Below are positions 1 to 11,954 of a DNA stretch of 64,000 nucleotides, one piece after another (position 1 is the stretch's first letter; each line of letters opens with the position of its first letter). The stretch comes from Hydractinia symbiolongicarpus. Lineage: Eukaryota > Cnidaria > Hydrozoa > Anthoathecata > Hydractiniidae. Made by a program: the position numbers and the translations under genes. The notes below the pieces were generated by a model that saw nothing but the letters and a program-made list of their open reading frames with translations, did not search any database and was not told the origin of the DNA. The stretch spans positions 22,569,001 through 22,633,000 of the forward strand of contig NC_079885.1 in assembly GCF_029227915.1 (NCBI RefSeq), given 5' to 3'.

Positions 1-250
1 TACCTAGCCTTTTTACAGAGTGTATTCTGTGTTCTGTAAACCAAAGATGCAATGTAGTTTTTTTGAAAAGCGTATTAAGCCTAAAAGCATGTGTGATACA
101 GTTTAGCCAGCTACAACAAAATTCTTAATTAGTAATTCTTATGCCAAAAGCAGGTAGCTAAACCAGACTTATTCCGCAAAATAAAATTGCTGAGCGATTT
201 TTTTAGCTGGACGGGCTGTTTTCTGTGTTTTCACCTAATTGGACGAAAAC

Positions 251-279
251 TTTGTCGGACAAAACTTTTGTCCGACAAA
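251..279. repeat. Perfect short hairpin
   Basis: Two 14-base arms (TTTGTCGGACAAAA and its exact complement) are separated by one base. The flanks contain more diverged copies of the same TTGTCCGAC-type word up to about 345. It could be the core of a small foldback element; no outer ends were found. Confidence 0.6.
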
Positions 280-390
280 ATTTTTCGGACACCTGAAGTT
301 TTCGTCATTTTAGTCCGCGAAAAATTTTGTTCGACGAAAATTTTGTTTATTTTGGATTTTTGTTATTTCTTATTAAAACAAAGTTTGTAC

Positions 391-602
391 AATAAAAAGT
401 TTTCAAATCAAGTGGCAATTCAGTTGAAACGAGGCATTGATCCTGCGGATGTGAAGATTTCCTCAAAGTTGTTAGATTTAAAACCAGTCCACGCTTCCTG
501 AATCGTTCAACTTTACCACTATTTAAGCAACGAAGCAGAAATTATCATCAACGGGTTCGATGCATCTTAATTACAAAAGCTGTTAAAAACGCACAATCTG
601 TT
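391..602 (+). pseudogene. Degenerate protein-coding remnant, family uncertain
   Basis: The + strand reads as protein for about 70 residues, broken by in-frame stops after 'LKPVHAS' and after 'IIINGFDAS'. The segment DPADVKISSKLLDLKPVHAS followed by a tyrosine-rich stretch looks to me like the tail of a multi-copy transposon-linked protein, but I cannot name the family. It has no start codon or splice structure, and I treat it as dead. Confidence 0.3.
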
Positions 603-681
603 GTGGACATGTTAAAAATCCGGTTACAAGCATTTAAATTCTGTAAGAAGTGAAGGAATGCTTCTGCTGTCCTTCTTCTCT

Positions 682-931
682 TCTCTTTAATAATAGCCGT
701 ATTTTGTCTGTCTGTCCGCGAAAACCGCGTCCTGTTACAGAAACACGAAACACGAAATGCGATATATAAGGGACGGGCGACCCCGTGGATTTTTCCACGG
801 GTTAACGGCTAGTTAATAATAGCCGTCGTCTGTCTGTCTGCCATTAAAGACGCTTCCTGTTACGAAAACATGAAATGCGATATATAAAGGACAGGCGACC
901 CCATGGATTCTTCCACGGGTTAACGACTAGT
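682..931. repeat. Dimeric hairpin repeat, locus 1
   Basis: Two adjacent ~125-bp units each run: TAATAGCCG, a GTCTGTCTG run, a 'CCTGTTACxGAAACA' stretch, 'GAAATGCGATATATAA', then a hairpin (CCCGTGGA, T-rich loop, TCCACGGG; one mismatch in the second unit) and GTTAACG. The same dimer occurs in the opposite orientation at 6215-6553, so this is a dispersed family. No protein or pol III boxes are evident; it could be a MITE or a transposon end. Confidence 0.75.
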
Positions 932-984
932 TTGTAATAATTGCCGAGTTGTTTGGTTTTAAAAGGAATCGTAGAATCGTCCTT

Positions 985-1250
985 TTTCACTGGTGCATGA
1001 CCGCTCTCCACCACGAGCCTATATCCCACTGACTCAGCCCCTGGCAAACTGTATGGTACTGTCAAAGTACACAAGCTTAAAACAGACGACGTTGCCGATT
1101 TACCTCTCAGACCAATCATCTCAAAGGTTGGAACGGCATCATACGAATCATCATTATTATAAAAATCGCTGAATGTTTTAAGGGGGCTGGCAGCACATTT
1201 TAAAAAGTCCAAATATGATGGAAATCTTTTAAAAAGTGCCAGCGCCCCTA
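985..1250 (+). pseudogene. Penelope-like reverse transcriptase fragment
   Basis: The + strand encodes APGKLYGTVKVHKL (about 1045-1085) followed closely by LPLRPIISKVGTASYE (about 1105-1150). These match the reverse-transcriptase core of Penelope-like retroelements ('YGLPKxHK' then 'PLRPIVSxxGSxxY'). Downstream the frame decays, with a stop soon after. There is no catalytic YxDD box and no endonuclease domain in view, so this is a short dead fragment. It lies next to the 682-931 repeat, but nothing shows that the two belong to one element. A related non-LTR or group II-like RT is the alternative. Confidence 0.55.
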
Positions 1251-1270
1251 AAATTCTTAGTGTTTTTATC

Positions 1271-3557
1271 ATATTTTGTAAAAAGAAAACGGAACTGAGT
1301 TATCCCTATTGTGAGAACCAAACTTAACTTTGGAATAATAATGGTTTGAACTAATGTTTAAAATATGTAAACACTATAAAAAATATTTCAAAAGAAATAA
1401 TATATGTTTTCCTTGTTTTAATTTCTTTCGTGTTAATTTCGTAGTCGTTAATTTTGTTCCTTTGGTAATTTCTCTGATAAGGTATGTCATTCTTGATTTT
1501 AATTCGGAACGTACCGACTTCTAAATTTAATGAATAGAAAAAGTTTTGAACGATCGTAACTTAACGGATAAACATCGTTTGCCGAGTTATTATTTTAAAC
1601 AACCCCAAACCACCCTGTCTGCCTGCGTTAAATTTAAAGGTAATATTAAAACAAAACAAACCATATTTTTAATGTTTTTCTTTTTCTTTTTCCACTTTAA
1701 ATTATGAAGAACGTTGTAAACTGTTATTTATAGCAGTACATTGTCTTCGTCGGCAGAGTTTGTTGCCTGTGGCAAAGCGGCTAGCGCTTACTTGACGGCT
1801 AAACAAGAGCATAATGCAGCTAATAAAGGAACTTGATCAAATCCTCGTTGCACAGGCGAGGGCGATATCTGTTGTTAATGTTTTTGCAAACTTGACTTGA
1901 AAGTTGTATTTCAAAGCAAGTTATTATTTGTTTACCCTGAGACTATATTTCATAGTGATAAAATCTTTTAAGCATTATTTTCAACGAATTGTGAAAACGT
2001 GTGGCTAATTTTGATGGAATATACTGATGCATAAGATAACTTTTAACTCAATTTAGCCGGCAAGTTACATCAATACAATTTCAATGCTTCCCTAAAAACA
2101 TTTCGAAAGTTAGCTTAATTACTTTTGGTACAAACATTTTTTCTAAACTTTTTTGTCTTCCAGTTACCAACTTTTTTACTCACAGCAAAAAAGAAACAGG
2201 AGAAACTAAGGAAAAAAGAAAACCGTGTCCTTTATGGTATATCTTTTCTTTCATTAACACTTTTTGCTTTTAGCGCGCAATCAACTTGCCCGCGCTTCTC
2301 TAGAAATTGCTTGAGGAAATCAAAGATGTTTAAAATGCATTTTAGAGGTGATGACTAAAATGAACAATATTAAACTGACAGATCTTTTTTACTTTAAAAT
2401 TTTCGACCAAAGATGGAACATGGGGTTGGCTATTTTTTACGCATACTTAAATGTCAAATGGGTATTGCTTGCGCTCAGCTCGCTAGTTTCAGGGGCGGCG
2501 CCACTAGGGGGCTGGGGGTTCAGCCCTCCCTCTTTGAAAGAGAAAAATAACAGAGCTTTTCTGAAGTCCAAGGTGTGGCCGTTTTACGTTGGCTTCCGTT
2601 GCGTTGGCTTGATGTAAGTAAAAAAGCTTGTATGATCTGCTGTTTTCTTTCTTTTTATAAATAACATAACAAAAGAAAACAATATTTACAATTATTTTCT
2701 CTAAAGATACGATGCGCATGGACATAATCGAACAAAAAGATGTCACACCCTTACCAAAATAAAGATATTTGTCAGGGCTAAAAAAATTCTCACAACAATT
2801 AATTTTTTGTCAGAAGGTTTGATTCCACTTCAAAAACGTTATGAGCATTTCCTTATTCTTTCTGTTTGAGAATGCGCGGGAAAGCAAATCTTGAAAGATG
2901 ATGTCCGGTTCATTTTATCACAATGTCTAATGTAGAAACTTTACACAGCATAATAACTTGAATAATAAAGGACACTGAAAAAAGCAATTAATTTTAAACA
3001 AAAGATTTTAAAACTTCGTAAAACCATCTCGTACAATAAAATATATCGTAAAATTCCTAGAGTAGACATCTGCTAACGTATTTTCCAACTGCACAAAAGG
3101 CCACTCCACTAACACTTTCGCGCATTCTTTAAATTTTTCGAACTTTCTTTTTCCAAATCTTGAGACCATGAGTAATAAATACAAGAAATTGCGGAGAAAA
3201 TCAAAACTGACTTGAAGTATAAGAACTTTAATTAAACTTTCTCATAAAATTTGTCCACTTCTGACACTGGCTAATTTCCAAGGTGAATTTCCATTTAAAA
3301 GCGAAAGCGGATCGGAACGGACAACATTAGCGCGCTAATAGCTAAAATTAAATATAACCCTAAACCAACGTAGACATCATAAGACGCGATGGTTAACTTG
3401 GGCTTCAACTTGTCCAAATCTAAACAGGGAAAAAAGAAACAATTTACATATCGGCCTTGCAGCATATTGCGAAAATATTGCAGCATATTATTGCCACAAT
3501 ATAGTTACATATAATAGATATTGATACAGTGTGAATTTATGGTAAGTCGTCCACGTA
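1271..3557. other. AT-rich stretch, no recognisable feature
   Basis: Only short ORFs without recognisable motifs were seen on either strand. A GC-rich patch near 2490-2545 (GGGGCGGCG...GGGGGCTGGGGG) stands out but matches nothing I can name. Confidence 0.5.
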
Positions 3558-3764
3558 TTACTTCCTGAAAATGAAGGAAATATAGTATTCAACATGCGTT
3601 AGACCTATGTACGTTCCCAAGCCTTGTAGAGATAATAATGTGCTATTCTCCATAAAGCACATTGTAGTGAGACTTATCAATGTCTGTTGTCGAGTGTAGC
3701 AAGCCCTTTCTTTCCTTGTAATACAATGTAGCAAAGCGTAATTTTTCGTAGCGATGTGTAGCAG

Positions 3765-4310
3765 TACGTTATTTTCTGTAACAGGCCGTAGTAGAACGTA
3801 TTTCTTTGTAGTAGAGCGTAGTAGCCTGTAGTAGCATCTGTAGTAGCCTGTAGTAGCTTGTAGTAGAGTGTAGTAGCGTGTAGTAGAGCGTAGTAGAATG
3901 TATTTCTCTGTAGTAAAGCGTATTTCTCTGTAGTAGAGTGTAGTAGCGTGTAGTAGAGCGTAGTAGAGCGTAGTAGAGCGTATTTCTCTGTAGTAGAGCG
4001 TATTTCTCTGTAGTAAAGCGTATTTCTCTGTAGTAGAGTGAAGTAGCGTGTAGTAGAGCGTAGTAGAATGTATTTCTCTGTAGTAAAGCGTATTTCTCTG
4101 TAGTAGAGTGTAGTAGCGTGTAGTAGAGCGTAGTAGAGCGTATTTCTCTGTAGTAGAGTGTAGTAGCCTGTAGTAGCTTGTAGTAGACTGTTGTAGCCTG
4201 TAGTAGAGCGTAGTAGAATGTATTTCTCTGTAGTAAAGCGTATTTCTCTGTAGCAGAGTGTAGTAGCCTGTAGTAGCTTGTAGTAGAGTGTAGTAGCCTG
4301 TTAAGAAGCG
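3765..4310. repeat. Short-unit tandem array (TGTAGTAGAGCG type)
   Basis: About 45 imperfect copies of a 12-base unit, TGTAGTAGAGCG, with variants such as GTATTTCTC. A 259-codon open frame on the - strand consists only of Tyr/Thr/Leu-rich repeats made by the array and is not a gene. A short stretch of the same unit sits in the opposite orientation at 23575-23690, in both places next to the same dispersed sequence. Confidence 0.85.
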
Positions 4311-4380
4311 CAGGGGCTTACAGCAGTTAAGCTTCATACAAATAGTTTCAAAAAATATTCTAACTTTTCAGTTAAATTGA

Positions 4381-4712
4381 ACTGGGGAAAACGGTGACTA
4401 CCATCGCCATGATGGTCTCGCACTATATACAAACGAAAAATTATCTGGACATCTTCCCACAAAACGATTCTTATCAGTACATCAATTGTAGTTGGTAGAT
4501 AAACAAGCCATGATGGCCGATTCGCCAGTGGTCATCATAATATCAGAGACAAAGAAACAAATTTAGCAGACACGCCTAAATATTCATTCTCAATTTCACA
4601 TCTTGTGTTTTACTGCGCTTACCCAACGAGACATGATCAGTTTGTTTGAGTCTAACAGAATACATCACAAGCAATGTATGTTCCAAATACCAGTAGTGAA
4701 GGCGAGTGATCA
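4381..4712 (-). repeat. Dispersed repeat family A, copy 1
   Basis: This region is the reverse complement of 23290-23570. Shared words include TGGTCTCGCACTATATACAA, TAGTTGGTAGATAAACAAG, 'CTAAATATTCATT' and 'CCCAACGAGACATGATC'. A third, shorter copy lies at 22736-22920. The short-unit array at 3765-4310 abuts it, as the same array does in copy 3. Confidence 0.75.
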
Positions 4713-4727
4713 GTATTACGTAAGAGA

Positions 4728-5085
4728 TACGGTTGTTTCCGTAAATTAGACCCTTGATAAAAATTTAGAAAAAAGCTCCTGTTTCTAGAAGCAATCCATA
4801 CATCTCAGATTCAGTTGTTTCGGTGGATTGGGCCATTGTTAAGCATTCAGGAAAAAACTCCTATTTCTAGAAGCAATCCATATATCACAGATGCGGTTAT
4901 TTCGGTAAATTGAGCCATTGATAAACATTCAGGAAAAAGATCCTGTTTCTAGAAGCAATCCGTACATAATAGAATTACTTGTTTCGGTGAGCTAGGCCAT
5001 TGATAAAAATTCAGGAAAATGGTCATGTTTCTAGAAGCAATCTATACATAACAGGTTCAGTTGTTTTGGTGAATTGGGCTTTTCA
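4728..5085. repeat. ~85-bp tandem repeat, about 4 copies
   Basis: A unit containing 'TTTCTAGAAGCAATCCATACAT' (first 20 bases shared by most copies), 'GTTGTTTCGGT' and 'CCATTGATAAAxATTCAGGAAAA' recurs at about 4790, 4870, 4950 and 5030. The copies differ by 10-20%, and no coding potential was seen. Confidence 0.75.
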
Positions 5086-5104
5086 TAACCTTTTAGATAA
5101 TACT

Positions 5105-5340
5105 TTTTGACATTCAATTTTGGCCGGAATATAAAATTTCAGAACAAAAGTTACCGAATTTGGCGCTTGTCTATGATAATATCAGTTAAACGCTCCATGT
5201 TTCTCTTGTTTCGTTCAATTTTGACAATATAAAACGAAATTTTAGACCAAAAATCACCGAAGTCGGCACTTGTCTATGCCATTATCAATTAAGCGCTCCA
5301 TGTTTCTCTCGTTTCGCTTAATTTTGGCCGGAAAATGAAA
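5105..5340. repeat. ~113-bp tandem duplication
   Basis: Two copies of a segment with GGCRCTTGTCTATG, 'ATCARTTAARCGCTCCATG' and 'TTTCTCTYGTTTCG', and a partial third beginning TTTGGCCGGAA. The ORFs crossing it are not recognisable genes. Confidence 0.65.
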
Positions 5341-5344
5341 TGTG

Positions 5345-6214
5345 TCTAAGGTATTGTCACATATACGAACTCTACTTGTCTTGTTTCGATGAATTAAGAC
5401 CTGAATACTTTTGTATATGCCGATTATCTCTTGGTTGAAAGAAACCTTTTTTTGTTTCACAACATTAAAACTTGTTAACGTATACCGGAACAAAGTTTCG
5501 GCAAATATGTATCACGCCGTCTTCGCTAAGGATTAATCTGTTATGCTTTCGAATATAGAAAAATCCGTTTTTTGTCAAACAATTGTTAATATATATTGAA
5601 CGATTGTAGTTTATAGTTGTAGAGTCTTGATGAAATCTAGTAGTGTTTGTGTATTTCACAGACTAAAAGCTACTTTCTAAAAATATGCTCATGCACTACG
5701 AAAGCCAAAACAATTAGCATCCGTGGCATCACAGAATGTTTCACAAGAAGATTGCTACTTCTTTATGAATTGCTTTTTGTTAATATAGGAAGTTTTTTTA
5801 TGATTACTTCAAAAATAATATGATCAAGCTTGTGGTCATCCTTTTTAATATATTACATAGGGAATGATATTTTGAGACATTCACTTTTCGCCCATTGTGA
5901 TTGATTTTAATTTATTTCCACAAATGAATATGTATAATACAGTGTCACGTATGAGGTGTGCTAGTTTTACGTATATTATACGTCTTGTATTATTCTAAGA
6001 AGCAATTAACTACTTGTTAAAAAGGAAAAATATATATTCTACAAATAGTTGAAATATAGTATAGAGCTAATAGTTTTTCTCTTCTTGATTAAAGTAGAAT
6101 GAAAAGTCCTTGCAGGCTAAAAGATTTCGGAACAAATTCAATTTATTTCATTCCCTTTATAGTTCAGAAACATACTTTAATGACTTGACACAAGTTGATA
6201 ATATAAATTGACTA
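5345..6214. other. No recognisable feature
   Basis: AT-rich sequence with only short ORFs and nothing I recognise. Confidence 0.45.
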
Positions 6215-6553
6215 GTCGTTGATTAGTCGCCCGTCCTTTATATTTACCTGTCGCAGCAAAGTGGATAAAAACATATCGCATTTGATATTCGTGTTTCCGC
6301 AACATCATTTTCTAACTCAGCGGGGGGTCCGCGCAGAGACAGACAGACGACGGCTATTATTATAGAGACTAGTCGTTAGCCCGTGGAAAAATCCACGGGG
6401 TCGTCCGTCCTTCAAATTAACCCGTTGCAACAAAGTGGACAGAAATATATCGCATTTGGTATTGATGCGCATTTTAAAAATTCGTGTTTCCGTTACGGGA
6501 CACGGCTTTCGCGGACACACAGACAGACAGACGACGGCTATTATTAAAGAGAT
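6215..6553. repeat. Dimeric hairpin repeat, locus 2
   Basis: Two head-to-tail units in the opposite orientation to 682-931. Each holds 'ATATCGCATTTG', an inverted CAGACAGAC run and CGGCTATTATTA. The hairpin CCCGTGGA-AAAA-TCCACGGG at about 6379-6400 is perfect. The units are longer here (about 150-190 bp) than at locus 1. Confidence 0.75.
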
Positions 6554-6728
6554 TACAAACAATAGAACATACTGTGTGAAATGAGTAAGAAGGATAAGAA
6601 GGAAAACGAAGGAGGAAAAAGCCCGTTTAAACAAGATTTCGGATACGATACGAAATCTTAAAAAAATATGTAATCCCGGAAAAGAGCTATGGTAGTTCAA
6701 ATAATAAATACAGACGATAAGAGCTACA

Positions 6729-7753
6729 TTATTCCGGGTCACTGTCTGAGCCGGACAGGGAAAAATCGCTTTCACTGTCACTTTTTTGTCAAATCATCTT
6801 CATTATCTATAGCAGATATGTTTTGATCAATGGCAATAACACCAGCAATTCCTGACACCCTTCCAACAGTTGCCTTTCCGCGAAGTCCATGCCTTCCTTC
6901 AGGATTAACCTTTTCGCCATTGGTATGCACTGAAATATAAAAAAATGTCATAGAAAAGCATTTGAGAAACCATATCTAATCCTAAGTTTTAAAACTGCAA
7001 GAGCTGTTGTTAAGATAAGATAAGAGAAGCACACAATAAAGAAGAATCCTGAACATTTGACAAAACCAAAAAAAAATAAATATAAATATAAACTAGCACA
7101 ATTAGGCAAAAGAAGCATTCAGCATACCTCATTCGCATAAAAGTTGAAGCTATTGACATCTATCTCATTTTCCAATTATACTGTAAAAAAGCCAGTAGCT
7201 AGACATTTCTTTTTTGAGTATGCTGACTTCTTCTTCACATCTTTTCAACAACTGATTTTCGTTGTCGCCACTATTTTTTAAACCCTACAGTACCTCAACC
7301 CGAATGTTTTCACAATGAGTGTAAAATCATGATATATGAAGTGTCAAGAAATGTAACAACAATTCTACTTACCATCAATCTCTGTATTTTCCATCCATGG
7401 GAAATCAAAATCACTGTCTTCGCCAGACTTCTCCTCAACACGAGGTACACCAATGTCCCCGCAATGGTGTTATAACATTTCATGAAGTCTTTATCAACGT
7501 CTCCACAGATTTACATACTATGTAATTCAATCCTCCTTTTATTATCTGCCTTCTTTGTTTCTTGTTTGTCCTTATATGCATTGCTTCTGCCCATGAAATA
7601 AGGTGTCGTTGTCCTTTTCTCTTGCTGTTGTTATTTTCAAGTTTTTCACGGAGCAACTTTTCCATTTTGCTAGCAGGATAATTCTTTGTTGAGATCCACT
7701 CTAGATCTTTTGCATGAAACAAGAAGATATATTCAGATGATAGAATATATCTT
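6729..7753 (-). pseudogene. Frameshifted multi-exon relic, family unknown
   Basis: Reading the - strand, a coding-like block from 7753 (SSEYIFLFHAKDLEWIS, then a Lys/Arg-rich stretch with 'HIRTNKKQRRQIIKGGLNY') runs to a stop at 7480. A block in another frame, with GDIGVPRVEEKSGEDSDFDF, then leads to a good donor (GATG|GTAAGT, about 7370). A downstream exon starts after a TTTCAG acceptor (about 6930) and reads GRHGLRGKATVGRVSGIAG. Near 6781 a run of A's shifts the frame, and beyond it an acidic tail ending DSDPE reaches a stop at 6729. At least two frameshifts are needed, so this copy is dead. The basic-then-acidic layout suggests a transposon-borne protein, but I do not recognise it. Confidence 0.4.
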
Positions 7754-8936
7754 ACCTACTTTAATCATAGAAACTTTGCAAGATTGAATTGAATTGAAGA
7801 AAACGTTCGAAAAGTGAATTTAAATTTCATGAAATAGATTTTCGCAGTTTATTGTTTTTCACTTTCATATTAGAATCTTGATTACCTGTAAATAAACATT
7901 ACCTACGTCCCCTAAACGACTATCGTGCAGAGAAACGCACAGTTCTGTGAAAAAACGAGTCTGTCTAGCCACAAATTTAGCCAGGAGACCCAGCGTTTTC
8001 CCTTCAAACCGCCTTTATGATCATTTTTTTCTTTCTCTATCAAAGAAAGCTTAAATAACTAGGCTAGTCATAAAGTATGATATGAAATGTTATGGATGGT
8101 TGAGCTGGCTATCCTGGCTACAGACTCAGCCTAGTGTAAGTGGCGGCTTCTCAAGTTTGTAGATGCCTGATGATGACGTTAATAAATAAATCTTAGTGTT
8201 ATATTTCCTTGTTTGAAACAGGGAAGAGGATGGGAACAAGGATGCAGTAGTCCGTAAACCGCGGAACGCCCTGCAGTGCAGCGGATAGACGCAGCAGTGA
8301 TGCGCTCCGTCCTGACATAGTCACCAGGTCTCTATATTATATGGATTCTCGGATCTCCCGAAAAAATCATCAATATATCCATTTTTCATACATATGGTCA
8401 ATATATCAATATTTAGAAGCCCGTTCATTCCAGTGCATATGGACATAATATCAATTCTACATTATCGATATATTGTCCGTTTTTTATAGTGAGTATGTTG
8501 TAAAAACAAAGCCCTTAGAAGTCAAAAATGTCTTAAGGAGAACATTTTAAACCTTGTCAAAACCCAACAACTTTACTATTCAAATCTGGCTGTTCAAATC
8601 TTCGTTGTCGAACCATTAAAAAGCAATGTAAAGAGCCTTAACTTTTGATTAATCACGGTAGAAAAATTCGAAGAGCTTAAATTTCTGATTTGTTTCCATT
8701 TTAAAAAAGCAGCAAAAGATAAATAAGAATCTCCTCCATATCGTTACTTATCGGTACTGGCTTGGATAGAACTTGATGATGTGGTTACAAAAGACTGGGT
8801 AACAAAGCGTACGGCGGTTCTTATGATCAATGGCAATTAAAAATAATTAAAATACCGGAGATTAATGTAGCTTATTCTATTACACCGCAATTTTGCACAC
8901 AAAAAGATAGAATAAGTGTATTACTGAATGAATCAC
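7754..8936. other. No recognisable gene
   Basis: Intergenic sequence. A moderately GC-rich patch at 8210-8330 (with CTGCAGTGCAGCGG) lies in AT-rich surroundings; at 8340-8480 ATATCAATAT-type words recur on both strands. Neither was assignable. Confidence 0.4.
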
Positions 8937-9080
8937 AAATTTTGAATTGATTTGGATTATTGTTTGTTGCAGTATGAAACTAATTACTGCACACCATGTT
9001 GTTCTTTAATTTGAACTACCACCTTTTAAAGATGGATTGGATTCGAACCAATAACTTTCATAGTCTTGCAACAATAGACT
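8937..9080 (-). repeat. SINE-like repeat family 2, copy 1
   Basis: It is about 90% identical over 140 bases to 16695-16840. On the - strand it contains TTGGTTCGAATCC, a good pol III B box, so a tRNA-derived SINE is likely. The A box is not convincing. Confidence 0.55.
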
Positions 9081-9829
9081 TAATTTACTTGGAATTCACA
9101 AAATTCAATGTCACTTCAAATAAAAACACATCATAAAGCTTGTTGTTACAAAATTAATTGTGAGTTAAAAACCGTAGCTAAGTATTACAGGTTTGTTGAA
9201 ACTGTTGTCTCCTTGAATTAACAAACTTTAGACTTTCGCCAAATTTTTTTCTAAAGTAAAGGGTGTAGCCACCTATCTGAAAACTTTGTTTCAGCCAACT
9301 GGTTTTCGGCTATTTTCGCTTTTTAGCCAGACTTTTTTAAAAATTCACGTTAATTTAATGTCCCTTATTAAAGTGTAACGTAAATATCCAGGACGTTTAA
9401 AAAGCTACTAGTTGTATTTTTCTGACATCGCAACAGCGATTATAGCCAGGGACGAGGTTGTATTATTATAACCTCGCTACGGACGACGTTGTACTTATAT
9501 AACATAACACAAGTTCAGCTGGGAAGAGGCCAGGGAAGGGCTGCAGAAAGTTAGTATGTATCACCATGCTCAGCAGCATGGCTGCATGCATTAATGTAAC
9601 TGTGTCTCTTTTATTACTTGCAGAGTAATTAATTACCCAATGGGTTATGGCATATGCTCGTCATTCATAAAACAACGCATCCATCCATACCGTACCGTAC
9701 GCATTTAATTTTTGCAACGTGAAATTCATCGTTAAACAAATTTTGAAATTCTGGTTAAATACTAAGAATTAAAACGCAAAGGCCTACTAAATATCTCGAT
9801 TAACATTTAAGGTCTTTTTTTATCACATG
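9081..9829. other. No recognisable feature
   Basis: AT-rich, with short ORFs only. A CATCCATCCATACCG word at about 9670 resembles words in the array that follows. Confidence 0.4.
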
Positions 9830-11240
9830 AAATGTGTACAAGTGTTCTAAATTTTAACGAGTTTGTTCGGAAACAAAAAAGCAAGGGGAAACTTTATTCT
9901 AGTGAGTACACAAGCAAGCGAATTGAATTAAGTAATTGGGAAAGATGTCCTATTAGGGTAAATATTTAGGCAATTAGCCTGGCACATCCACACCTACACA
10001 TACAATACTGAAAACAAATTTAGGAAACCATTCCCGCAATATATACGATATTGAATGTTTTGTGAAGCTAAACAAGGCAAATCTTATTCTGATTAAAAAA
10101 CAATTAGACAAGTAGCGAAACCTATCAATTCATCATTAAAAAAGTATTTTGGGGAATAATCTTACGCAATATAAAAAAAAGAACAGAATAAAAAACGGTC
10201 CAACGATCACTTTTTTCTACTCACAAATCGAAAGGGCGAGTAGCACGCGCGTGCGTATATCATTGCATGTGCATACATCAAAGATTTTGTTAAAGCTCTC
10301 TCGAACCTTGTTGGAAGAAGCTCGTACCAAATGAAATGTTCAATGTTCTAGCAAGCGAATAAAAAAGCCTTTCTTCTACTTTGTAAACAGGCAAGGGAGC
10401 AAAAGATCCTGACATACAACTTAAAAGATATCTGATAAAAACGCTATCGCGAAAGGTGAAGTATTAAATCTCTTGGTCGGCCAATTCGAGAAAAGACTTT
10501 ATTCCACTCAGAAAACAGGCACGGGAGTGTTAGACCTATCCATACATCATTTGAAATGAGAATTTTGGAAGTTGCCTTTCACGCTGAATATAATGTTAGA
10601 TATCCATCCATACACTACTAAAAAGGAGATTTAGCTAGTAAGCGAATCAAAAGCGAAACTTTATTCTACACCACAAAGAAGCAATCAAGAAAAAGACCCT
10701 ACCATACATGTCTAAAAACACTTCATTCCACTCCGATAACAATCACGCGCGATAATATCAGATGTCCTAGCATGTAAATTCACGGGAAGACTTTATTCCA
10801 CTCAGTAAGAAGCAGGAACAAGGGGGACCGATCCATACCACCATACAATATTAATAGGATATTTTGCAAAATACCTTCAGGCGGAAAAACATACAGCATG
10901 TCCTAGCAGACCTGTGTATACAAAATTAGTTCTACTCAGTAAACAACCAATCAAATGAGAGATCCATCCATACCTTATAAAAATAGAGATTTTATCAATA
11001 TACATGCATCATTTGAAAAACGCATTTTTTGATCTTACCCTTCGCGCGAATTAAAATATTTAGCACGCCAACCTTAGATGTTCTAACAGCTCAATTCACG
11101 GAATACTTTATTCGACGCAGTAAAAATGAAGAAATGTGGGACACCTATCCATACATCTATCAAAAGAGAGATATTGAAACAAGCAGTAGAGTTGAATAAC
11201 TATCCATACACAAATAAAAACGATATTTTAGAAAAATACT
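9830..11240. repeat. Old, diverged ~100-150 bp tandem array
   Basis: The word 'AAGACTTTATTCCACTCAGTAA' (core ACTTTATTC) recurs in diverged form at about 9890, 10080, 10365, 10495, 10655, 10717, 10795, 10927 and 11103. Each is followed at similar spacing by 'CAGGxAxGGG' and 'ATCCATACATC'. ORFs inside it have no recognisable motifs. Confidence 0.6.
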
Positions 11241-11565
11241 TGTGTGTATCATATGTTTTTTTTGCTGTTCATAGGAAGCAGTGTAATGTGATTTTGAACT
11301 TTCAATATTTTTAAAACTAAAACCTTATGACAAAAATGATAAAAATGTATATGGACTTTTTTTGTTCGTAGCTGTTAGAAAAACTATTGGAGGGACATAG
11401 TTATTAATATAGTGTAACTAGCTAAATAAAATTGAGTTATGACTGTTATGGTTGCTACGAAGTTAAGTTATATTCTGCTGTCCTAGGCCCGTTCTTAAGG
11501 CTCTCTAGCCATTGAACGCTACGACTTTCTCATAATAACCGGTTGAAAATAGCTATTAGGTAATA
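11241..11565. other. No recognisable feature
   Basis: Spacer before the pogo element; nothing recognised. Confidence 0.4.
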
Positions 11566-11589
11566 CAGTAGAGTCTCCATAACTCGAAC
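11566..11589 (+). repeat. Left terminal inverted repeat of pogo element
   Basis: 24 bases from CAGTAGAG to CTCGAAC, exactly complementary to 14469-14492. TA precedes it at 11564-11565. Confidence 0.95.
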
Positions 11590-11954
11590 CTCCATAACTC
11601 GAATCTCTCCTTAACTCGAACAAATTCGTTGGCACCGTGAAAATTTCCTAATAAACTCTTATAAAAAAACCTCTACAACTCGAACCTCCATAACTCGAAT
11701 CTTCCCTTAACTCGAACAAATTTTTTTGTCCCTTGGAGACTTTTCTCTCCATAACTCAAATTTTCTGACATCATAATCAAAATTCGAACAGTTTTCCTGA
11801 TAAATTGGGTCTAAAAATCTTGTTAATACGTGTTTTGCAGGCCTTATTATTAATTCGAATGATTAATGATGCGTCATCCAAACCTTTCGAACGTCTTTTT
11901 CGAACGTTTTCGAGAAAATCTAAAGAATTTCAAAAGAAAGACACTCTCATAACA

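Noticed and set aside
844-1272. 142-codon - strand frame
   Set aside because: Shadow of the + strand reverse-transcriptase fragment and the hairpin repeat; the conserved motifs are on the + strand.
3558-4337. 259-codon open frame rich in Tyr, Thr and Leu
   Set aside because: It is produced by the 12-bp tandem array; no start context, domain or non-repeat sequence supports a gene.
6317-6781. 154-codon - strand frame
   Set aside because: It crosses the dimeric hairpin repeat and the tail of the relic in the wrong frame.
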